Shown here piece after piece: positions 1-4,431 of a DNA stretch of 7,558 bases. The notes beneath the pieces are model-generated. The model was given only the letters and a program-made list of their open reading frames with translations, was not told the origin of the DNA and searched no databases. Source of the DNA: JAWOGN01 sp046496815 (GTDB lineage: Bacteria > Desulfobacterota > DSM-4660 > Desulfatiglandales > Desulfatiglandaceae). How positions within the stretch are numbered: position 1 is the first letter of the stretch; every line of letters begins with the position of its first letter. The stretch lies in NCBI GenBank assembly GCA_046496815.1, contig JAWOGN010000119.1, positions 1-7,558 of the forward strand. Direction: 5' to 3'. A program made the position numbers and the translations under genes.

Positions 1-169
1 GCAGATTGTCTTCATCTATGTCAAGGGTGTTGGAGTGTCCGGCCAAGGCAGCCGGTTGGGCCTTTGGGTTTGCCGGATGATGCGAACCTGTAACAGGCAT
101 TTCAATCCGTGCGCAGGCCGCTGCGGCAAAAAAACAACAGAAAAAAATAAATCTCAGAATTCCGGCCAT
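1..169 (-). CDS. Exported small protein, probable lipoprotein (N-terminal part only)
   Basis: The first 56 codons are visible; the rest lies beyond the left edge. The ATG at 169-167 follows a strong AAAGGAGG only three bases away. The N-terminus has one Arg (R6), a hydrophobic run at about residues 7-18, then AAAAC with Cys19, which could be a loose lipobox; ordinary signal peptidase cleavage near the same place is the alternative. After that comes a Pro/Ala-rich, low-complexity stretch (VTGSHHPANPKAQPAA), typical of a flexible linker behind a lipid anchor. I do not recognise the protein. Linkers of the HPANP kind occur in lipoproteins near metal-efflux genes, but that is a weak association. 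It is separated by about 1 kb and two opposite-strand fragments from the redox operon, so it is probably not part of it. Confidence 0.7.
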   Translation of the reverse strand, partial: MAGILRFIFFCCFFAAAACARIEMPVTGSHHPANPKAQPAALAGHSNTLDIDEDNL

Positions 170-218
170 GTTCCTCCTTTGATTGAAGGCGTACATCTGC
201 TCTGAACTGATCGGTTCC

Positions 219-263
219 AGGTTCAAAGTTCAGTGCCGCCTCTGGCCGCTGAATTCTGAACCT
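219..263. repeat. Imperfect inverted repeat, long hairpin
   Basis: AGGTTCAAAGTTCAG (219-233) is matched by CTGAATTCTGAACCT (249-263), with 13 of 15 positions pairing. The 15-base centre is G/C rich and can add a short inner GCC/GGC pairing. No T-run follows on either strand, so it is not a typical intrinsic terminator. A dispersed REP-like or miniature element, or a structured leader of the minus-strand gene at 169, are both possible. Confidence 0.5.
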
Positions 264-273
264 CTCAACTTTG

Positions 274-302
274 GTCTCCATGAGACTAGTGTTTTGTCTC
301 AT
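274..302. repeat. Short hairpin with two alternative partners
   Basis: ATGAGAC (280-286) pairs perfectly with GTCTCAT (296-302) around a 9-base loop. A further GTCTC at 274-278 could pair with the same GAGAC (282-286) instead, so two mutually exclusive small hairpins are possible. There is no T-tract beside it. Confidence 0.4.
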
Positions 303-342
303 AAGTTTTCTGTAGCTTTGACCCAAACAGCAGAACCTGGAT

Positions 343-414
343 TGATTTCGGTTTGTTTTGGATTTTGGACATTGTCGTTTTGAGATTGTTTCGGATTTCG
401 TGCTTCGAATTTCC
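343..414. repeat. G/T-rich repeat-like segment
   Basis: This 72-base stretch is strikingly strand-biased, almost all T and G on the plus strand, with internal near-repeats of TTTCGG, TTTTGGA and the run TTTCGGATTTCGTGCTTCG, in which TTCG recurs every seven bases. The pattern resembles dispersed intergenic repeats I associate with deltaproteobacterial genomes, but identity as a genomic repeat cannot be shown from one copy. Confidence 0.35.
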
Positions 415-796
415 ATGTCTCTCGGAAGCGGGTTAAATAGAAAGCTGAATTCAAGGATCTTAGATTGCCATTTTCAGGTGAAGAACTTTTGAGACACGGT
501 ACTAGAAGGCGGAAAATGAGTAAATACCGTAAAGCATGTATTCTCACCCAGTAACGGTGGTAAAGCTTATGCGTTGGGAAACCCATGGACGGCTCGAAAT
601 ACACCCCGAATTCTCTCCAAATACATGATGCCAAGTATTTACGGAGACTCTTCTTTTGAGATATTTCCTTTCATGAGGCGAATCGCCCGTTCCGTTTCCG
701 CTGTACACTGGGTAAACAACCTGCTCAAGCTCAAGTGAAATCTGAGATCATGCGAACTTCGCAATGCGTGTTTTTGTCAGCGAAAGGAGCGTGTAC

Positions 797-880
797 ATGA
801 CTTTTTATACTGTGCTGCAACCTTTATCCGCGCTGGTGGCGGGAATATTGATCCTCATCTCGCCCAAGATCCTGAAATGA
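797..880 (+). CDS. DUF3096-like small membrane peptide, short or truncated
   Basis: A 27-residue open frame starts at the ATG 797-799, preceded by GAAAGGAG (782-789) with a seven-base spacer, which is a good ribosome site. The peptide is one hydrophobic helix; the stretch LQPLSALVAGILILISPKIL matches what I recall of the DUF3096 family, small single- or double-helix membrane proteins with an LIAGILILI(M/V)P core. Family members are usually about 45-55 residues and continue into a second hydrophobic stretch after PKLLN. Here a TGA follows Lys27, so the second half is missing. It may be a decayed copy or a genuinely short peptide. The GH65 fragment 43 bases downstream is also broken, which favours decay. 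Role unknown. Confidence 0.5.
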   Translation: MTFYTVLQPLSALVAGILILISPKILK

Positions 881-923
881 CGACAACGTATGGCCTTACG
901 GGGTTTTTACGAAAGGACCTGTT

Positions 924-1210
924 ATGCTTCACCGTGAACCCAGAATCGCCCCGAATACATCTACCCCGTAGACGAGTGGTGCGTGATCGAAAAACGCTTT
1001 GCTCCGCGCTATCTGGAGCAGACCGAAACCATCTTCACCCTCGCCAACGGGTACATGGGAATTCGCGGCGCTTTTGAAAAAGGCCGGCCTGCTTTTCAAA
1101 ACGGCACATTTATCAACGGCAACGTCGCTGCCGAATTGAGTCTGGCCGGAGAGCCTGAGCCTGACACGTATCTCGAAGCCGCCAAAAATCCCTCTCTCTA
1201 CTTCAACTGA
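924..1210 (+). pseudogene. Glycoside hydrolase family 65 (maltose/trehalose phosphorylase-type) N-terminal remnant
   Basis: GAAAGGA (911-917) precedes an ATG at 924 with a six-base spacer, and the first codons read MLHREPRIAP. Restoring one base in the C-run at 949-952 joins this to EYIYPVDEW, then EKRF, QTETIF, NGYMGIRG, FEKGRP and GTFING, the typical N-terminal domain signature of GH65 phosphorylases and hydrolases. As it stands the first frame stops at the TAG 969-971, and the second frame has no start except a GTG at 983. Similarity ends just after GTFING (about 1118); the last 30 codons look unrelated and finish at TGA 1208-1210. A full enzyme has roughly 750-800 residues, so all catalytic parts are gone. 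It is convergent with the cytochrome operon, 36 bases from its end. Confidence 0.75.
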
Positions 1211-1246
1211 GACCACGCAAAAATCCGACCAGCACCACCCTACAAT

Positions 1247-1885
1247 TCAGGGTTCTTGGATATCTTGAATGGGATGTGGCATGATCAGGTGTTGCCAGTA
1301 GCGGGTCGTGTGGCAGCGCCAGCAGTCCTCCGGGGGTATATCTTCCAATATTTCGTCGTGAGTCATTTCGTGAGTCATTTCGATTTTCTTCCAGAATGCT
1401 TTATCCCGGTGGGAATAAGGTACTTTATGGCAACGATTGCAATTCATCTTATCTTCCGGCGGATGCCGAAACCCCACCACATCCCAGGTCTTTATCCCGT
1501 GACATTCCCTGCATTTGCTGCCAAAGAGCCCGCTGTGAATATCGGTATGACACTGTGTGCATTGGAGCTTGCCGCTAAAAAGCGTATGATCCGTCCTTGA
1601 TATCTTTTCCTGCGAACCCCGATGCTCTGTGTGGCATTTCAAACAATGCTTTTCTGCCTCATGGAAGCGAATCTCAGGCCTCAAAACAGAACTATCAGCG
1701 AATTCATGGCACTCTAAACACCTCAGCTCCGAAACCCCATGCCACGGTACGTGGCAGTAGTTGCATTGATCGATTTCTTCATGGAAGATGCTAAGTGGCC
1801 CCGGCTTTGTCGCCTCTTCATTCAGAAAGAGATATACGCACAAAGCCACGGCGACCAGAACAGCCATACCATAAACAAACTTCAT
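1247..1885 (-). CDS. Membrane-anchored seven-heme cytochrome c
   Basis: The 212-residue protein has seven CXXCH heme c sites, at Cys41, 56, 81, 109, 125, 149 and 188, so hemes should be attached in the periplasm. Residues 4-21 form one hydrophobic helix with no clear cleavage site, suggesting an N-terminal anchor in the inner membrane as in the NrfH/NapC type of arrangement, though the rest is closer to cytochrome c3/c7-like proteins. Extra His residues (H35, H49, H75, H80, H88, H100, H116, H141, H159) can act as distal ligands. I chose the ATG at 1885 over an in-frame ATG at 1981 because GAGGT (1893-1897) lies seven bases upstream and the resulting start overlaps the cytochrome b stop as ATGA; the longer form would add 32 residues lacking signal-peptide character. 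It is the likely electron acceptor or donor of the di-heme b protein encoded just before it. Confidence 0.9.
   Translation of the reverse strand: MKFVYGMAVLVAVALCVYLFLNEEATKPGPLSIFHEEIDQCNYCHVPWHGVSELRCLECHEFADSSVLRPEIRFHEAEKHCLKCHTEHRGSQEKISRTDHTLFSGKLQCTQCHTDIHSGLFGSKCRECHGIKTWDVVGFRHPPEDKMNCNRCHKVPYSHRDKAFWKKIEMTHEMTHDEILEDIPPEDCWRCHTTRYWQHLIMPHPIQDIQEP
1357..1380. repeat. 12-bp tandem duplication inside the heptaheme cytochrome gene
   Basis: CGTGAGTCATTT occurs twice head to tail (1357-1368, 1369-1380). On the coding strand it gives an in-frame duplicated EMTH, so the protein reads EMTHEMTH at residues 169-176, between the sixth and seventh heme sites. Each copy carries a His. Confidence 0.8.
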
Positions 1886-2604
1886 GGAAGCCACCTCAGG
1901 CCGTAGTAGAGGACTGTGAGGATGTGAACAATGATAAATGAGAAAAGAAACAATGTCAGAAAATGATGCACCGTCATCCACTTGGAAAACAGGGACTTTG
2001 TGGAATCGAAAACCGATGTGGCATACTCCAGTTCGCTGATGGACTGGGCGAGATCGAAAAGCTGTTCACACTGGTCCCTCTGTCCTTCCTCCAGCAGCTC
2101 ATTTTTCACCCCGGTCTTATTTTCTTCCTCCCCGGCATGCTCCAGACCCAAATAAACATCACATGCCGCGACCTCTCGCCTACGTCTTTGGAATACGTCT
2201 TTGAGCATAGCAAGTTCGCGCTGCTGCTCTTTTAATGATCGGCTGATCCTGCGGAAAAGGAATCTTCCGATAATGCCGCTCAGTACCACGATCAGTACGG
2301 CCACAAAGGTCAGCAAGCCGATTAGGCTGTCCAGCTTATGGGCGGAATGGATGACCACCAACGAAGGTCCCATAAGCCCGTAAAAGATGTGCCTACTCAG
2401 AGGATTTTGTCTGCCGCGTTTGCCCAACACTCGTTTTTTGAAGGGATAGACGAGGCTCAGGAACATCATCACCGTGCCGACTATCCCGATGAGGTGACCG
2501 GGTAAGCCTCCTGCAAATGTCTCGCTCTGATGGAAAACAAAACCCATAGCCAAGACAACGAAAAATATGGCAAGAAGCCCGTTTATGTTCTTTTCAGACA
2601 TCAT
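1882..2604 (-). CDS. Five-helix di-heme cytochrome b-like membrane protein
   Basis: The 240-residue protein has hydrophobic helices at about 8-24, 37-54, 73-88, 94-115 and 212-235. Helix 3 carries His72 and His86, and helix 5 carries His213/214 and His227. Both pairs are 14 residues apart, the spacing of two b hemes stacked across a membrane. Positive loops (KKR, RRR) put the N-terminus and the 116-210 loop in the cytoplasm and the C-terminus outside; His72/His213 would then hold the inner heme and His86/His227 the outer one. His37 and His89 lie near the outer face. The 95-residue charged cytoplasmic loop, rich in Glu, Lys and Gln and probably helical, is unusual and could dock the ferredoxin. 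I do not recognise a named family. The start follows the ferredoxin stop by three bases; a weak GAGAG favours the second of two adjacent ATGs (2601). Its stop overlaps the cytochrome c start. Confidence 0.8.
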   Translation of the reverse strand: MMSEKNINGLLAIFFVVLAMGFVFHQSETFAGGLPGHLIGIVGTVMMFLSLVYPFKKRVLGKRGRQNPLSRHIFYGLMGPSLVVIHSAHKLDSLIGLLTFVAVLIVVLSGIIGRFLFRRISRSLKEQQRELAMLKDVFQRRRREVAACDVYLGLEHAGEEENKTGVKNELLEEGQRDQCEQLFDLAQSISELEYATSVFDSTKSLFSKWMTVHHFLTLFLFSFIIVHILTVLYYGLRWLP

Positions 2605-2607
2605 CTC

Positions 2608-2874
2608 TCAGGCGTCGATTAAAATGTCCGTGGTTGGTATGGCAACGCAGGGGAGGAACATCCTTTGTTCTATATCTTCGTCGTCCAGGCCGTCGGTTAC
2701 CTCCATATGAACTTCCCCGGAAAGAAGCTCGGTCTTGCACGTGCCGCACAATCCTTGCTGACAATCACTGTCGATTTCTATACCATGCTCCTCGGCAAGT
2801 TCCAGGATACTTTCAAACCTATCTTCCCATTCCACTACTTTTCCGGATCTTTTGAATTCAACTGTCAGTGCCAC
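2608..2874 (-). CDS. Plant-type [2Fe-2S] ferredoxin
   Basis: The 88-residue protein has the ligand pattern CX4CX2CX29C (Cys38, Cys43, Cys46, Cys76), with GLCGTC around the cluster and LPCVAIP at the fourth Cys. This is the beta-grasp ferredoxin fold also seen as the C-terminal domain of flavin reductase-type oxygenase reductases. It should be a soluble cytoplasmic one-electron carrier. It starts at a GTG (2874-2872) with AAGGAGG (2881-2887) six bases ahead, the best ribosome site nearby, and overlaps the end of the preceding gene by 17 bases. Its place between a flavoprotein, a small membrane protein and a di-heme b protein suggests that it passes electrons between the flavin and the membrane hemes. 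The partners are inferred, not shown. Confidence 0.92.
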   Translation of the reverse strand: MALTVEFKRSGKVVEWEDRFESILELAEEHGIEIDSDCQQGLCGTCKTELLSGEVHMEVTDGLDDEDIEQRMFLPCVAIPTTDILIDA

Positions 2875-3232
2875 GTCTTTCCTCCTTTAATAATAGATTC
2901 AAGAGTTCTTTGGTCCTTTTGTGTCTAATGACAAGCGCCACAACGGCGCCAACAAAGAAAAACACCAAGAACAACATGGTAAAAAAATGAGTCCATGACA
3001 TTCCGAGAACACCTTCTTTTCTCTCCATATACTTGGGTGAAATTTTCATCTCCTCGCGAAACCACTGGATATCCGTTTCTCCTTGATTTTCCGGTTCTTC
3101 GGACTTGCTCTGTCCAAAACAGGCGCTCATGAATGCTTCTCTTGAAAATTCAGTTTCCTTAAAAGGTATGTGTCCCCACACAATAAAACCCAGCAACAGG
3201 AAAAACCCCAATTTCAATCGATACTTACACAT
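2858..3232 (-). CDS. Small two-helix membrane protein of unknown function
   Basis: The 124-residue protein begins with a basic segment and hydrophobic residues at about 8-21 (signal peptide or anchor), then a polar, acidic region (about 22-78), a strong membrane helix (about 82-103) and a basic C-terminal tail (HKRTKELLNLLLKEERR). Charge distribution suggests a middle part in the periplasm and the tail in the cytoplasm. I recognise no family. Single Cys residues at 2 and 38 do not form a cofactor motif. The ATG at 3232 has GGAGG (3239-3243) six bases upstream. It overlaps the ferredoxin start by 17 bases and sits between the flavoprotein and the ferredoxin, so a scaffold or docking subunit of a membrane redox complex is a fair guess and no more. 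Confidence 0.75.
   Translation of the reverse strand: MCKYRLKLGFFLLLGFIVWGHIPFKETEFSREAFMSACFGQSKSEEPENQGETDIQWFREEMKISPKYMERKEGVLGMSWTHFFTMLFLVFFFVGAVVALVIRHKRTKELLNLLLKEERRGTDS
2875..2888 (-). promoter_or_regulatory. Ribosome-binding site deciding the GTG start of the ferredoxin
   Basis: On the minus strand AAAGGAGG is followed by AAAGAC and then GTG. No ATG lies at a workable distance in this frame, so the strong site with a six-base spacer fixes the start. Confidence 0.85.
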
Positions 3233-3317
3233 CCTGTTCCTCCCATATTTCCTCCCATTTGCTCTCTCCCTGATTCCTGCACCAAGCGTCTACGCTATAA
3301 ACGTTTTGAGCTTCCAT
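3225..3317 (-). CDS. Possible 30-residue peptide, acidic and tryptophan-rich
   Basis: An ATG at 3317-3315 begins four bases after the flavoprotein stop, and the frame ends in TAA at 3227-3225, overlapping the next ATG by eight bases. The peptide includes DAWCRNQGESKWEEIWEEQ, with three Trp and many Glu. The fit between neighbours suggests a coupled small gene. Against it, no good ribosome site is visible (only AAGAAGAG inside the flavoprotein end), and the WEEIWEE part comes from two GGGAGGA copies, of which the second serves as the ribosome site of the next gene. It may only be a spacer. Confidence 0.3.
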   Translation of the reverse strand: MEAQNVYSVDAWCRNQGESKWEEIWEEQDV

Positions 3318-3321
3318 CACA

Positions 3322-4233
3322 TTATGAGCTCTTCTTAAGGTTTTTTGCGTAAGCAGCCGCTTCGAGGCCGGCAATGCACCCTTCACCAATCGCTTTAGCC
3401 ACCTGCCACGGTGGACCGCAGATATCGCCGGCAGCGTATACTCCTTGGACATTTGTTTCCTGCTTTTTATTGGTCTCAATATACTTCATGGTTTCTCTGT
3501 CCAGCCCAACGCCCAGAGTTCCAGCCAGCGTGGTGAGGCCTATAGCTCCCAGTTCAATGAAAATGCCTCCAACATCAATCCGTGTCCCGTCATCCAGCTC
3601 CACGCCTTTCACTGATTCGTCGCCTAAAATCTCTACGATCCTCCTGCTCTCATGAACCTGAACGGCGCTTTCTTTGATTTTCTCGATCAGATAATCGGTC
3701 GTGTCCAGCTTTTCGCAGATCAGGTGAACTTCTTCGGCGTAGAAAAGCAGGGTCAAGGCACCCGTCAAGGCGGCGCTCTCACATCCGATTATTGCCACAG
3801 TCTCTCCTTTGTAAAAGCCCGCATCACAATCCACGCAGTAGTTGATTCCCCGTCCAAGGAATGTCTTTTCCCCTTTTAGTCCCAGCCTTTTTCGGGTTAT
3901 GCCCATGGCAAGGACTAGGGCTCTAGCCCGAAAGCTTCTTTCGCTCTCCACCTGCAAAAGGAAATGACCGTTTATCTCGCTGATCCCGGTTACATCTTCT
4001 TCAAGAAAATTTGCGCCCGCCTCTTCGGCTTTTAAGCGGGCTTGTCTTAAGAAATCTCTGCCGGTTTCCCCATGGATGCAGCAATAATTTTCAATGTGTG
4101 CATTGTAAGCGCTGCTTTTAGGGAGTTTGCCAAGCACCAAAACCGACACCTTTCTCCGACCTGCATGCATTGCCGCCTGGAGTCCTGCAGGCCCGGCACC
4201 CAATATTACCACATCATAAGTTTCGTCGGTCAT
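3322..4233 (-). CDS. Thioredoxin-reductase-like FAD flavoprotein
   Basis: The 303 residues match the low-molecular-weight thioredoxin reductase fold from end to end. The FAD-binding GAGPAG is at 12-17; the redox-active pair is CVDC (Cys133, Cys136; usually CATC); the second nucleotide-binding turn is GCESAA (150-155); the C-terminal FAD motif YAAGD is at 266-270. The basic HRRxxxR that holds the NADPH phosphate is replaced by ICEKLDTTD (172-180), so NADPH specificity is doubtful; NADH or a ferredoxin are alternatives, and ferredoxin-linked relatives of thioredoxin reductase are known. No thioredoxin gene is nearby, whereas a [2Fe-2S] ferredoxin is two genes on. The ATG at 4233 follows AAGGAGG (4239-4245) at five bases. 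It begins a second block of the cluster after a 198-base gap. A role as the flavin entry or exit point of the membrane redox chain is inference. Confidence 0.88.
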   Translation of the reverse strand: MTDETYDVVILGAGPAGLQAAMHAGRRKVSVLVLGKLPKSSAYNAHIENYCCIHGETGRDFLRQARLKAEEAGANFLEEDVTGISEINGHFLLQVESERSFRARALVLAMGITRKRLGLKGEKTFLGRGINYCVDCDAGFYKGETVAIIGCESAALTGALTLLFYAEEVHLICEKLDTTDYLIEKIKESAVQVHESRRIVEILGDESVKGVELDDGTRIDVGGIFIELGAIGLTTLAGTLGVGLDRETMKYIETNKKQETNVQGVYAAGDICGPPWQVAKAIGEGCIAGLEAAAYAKNLKKSS

Positions 4234-4431
4234 CTCATCCTCCTTGCACTATTGATGGAAAGGATCGCTACGATCGCAATTCTTGAATTCTTAGGTTGAT
4301 TCATCATTTTTTGTTTCGGTTGCCCGCATCTGCATCGGAATTTCGGTTTGTCTATTTCGTACGGTCAATTTATTGGCCATGCCCGCCAAAGCAAACATCC
4401 TGTTATTTATTATTGAGGCCTCGGTCGGAAC
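4234..4431 (-). other. Gap between porin and flavoprotein genes with several short inverted repeats
   Basis: This is the only sizeable break inside the minus-strand cluster. It holds TTGGC-7-GCCAA (4373-4389), GATCG-3-CGATC (4263-4275), two AATTCTT copies one base apart (4278-4284, 4286-4292), and TTGAG/CTCAA arms around the porin stop (4413-4435). None is followed by a T-run, so I see no clear terminator. A TTGACC about 140 bases ahead of the flavoprotein has no good -10 at the right distance. An internal promoter or RNA processing site is possible but not shown. Confidence 0.4.
4373..4389. repeat. Inverted repeat TTGGC-N7-GCCAA
   Basis: Perfect 5-bp arms with a 7-base centre lie in the gap ahead of the flavoprotein gene. 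It could be an operator or a small RNA hairpin; arms this short can arise by chance. Confidence 0.3.

Larger units (their letters stand above)
170..796. other. Noncoding region with hairpins and repeat-like DNA
   Basis: I see no convincing gene in these 627 bases. They separate a minus-strand start at 169 from a plus-strand start at 797, so promoters for both should lie here, but I could not pick a clear -35/-10 pair. What can be seen: a long imperfect hairpin (219-263), a perfect 7-bp hairpin (280-302), a G/T-rich segment (343-414), an 8-bp inverted pair CCAGGTTC (217-224) and GAACCTGG (333-340), a 6-bp inverted pair ACGGTA (496-501) and TACCGT (525-530), and an 8-bp inverted pair GTAAATAC (520-527) and GTATTTAC (635-642). 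Short open frames on the minus strand translate to unstructured sequence and lack ribosome sites. Confidence 0.6.

Noticed and set aside
299..634. A 111-residue minus-strand frame in the noncoding region
   Set aside because: No ribosome site, low-complexity end made of the G/T-rich repeat read in reverse, no domain or signal peptide.
677..687. GGCG-AAT-CGCC hairpin as a regulatory site
   Set aside because: A four-base stem with a three-base loop is expected by chance in this much sequence, and nothing around it supports a role.
929..1216. A 95-residue minus-strand frame
   Set aside because: It is the complement of the GH65 remnant, whose NGYMGIRG and QTETIF motifs identify the plus strand as the true sense.
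1237..1253. ACCCT-N7-AGGGT as a terminator for the cytochrome operon
   Set aside because: Five-base arms around the stop codon and no T-run on either strand; too weak for an intrinsic terminator.
4236..4307. A 24-codon minus-strand frame ending next to the flavoprotein start
   Set aside because: It has no ribosome site, and its end simply contains the flavoprotein's own AAGGAGG; no protein-like character.
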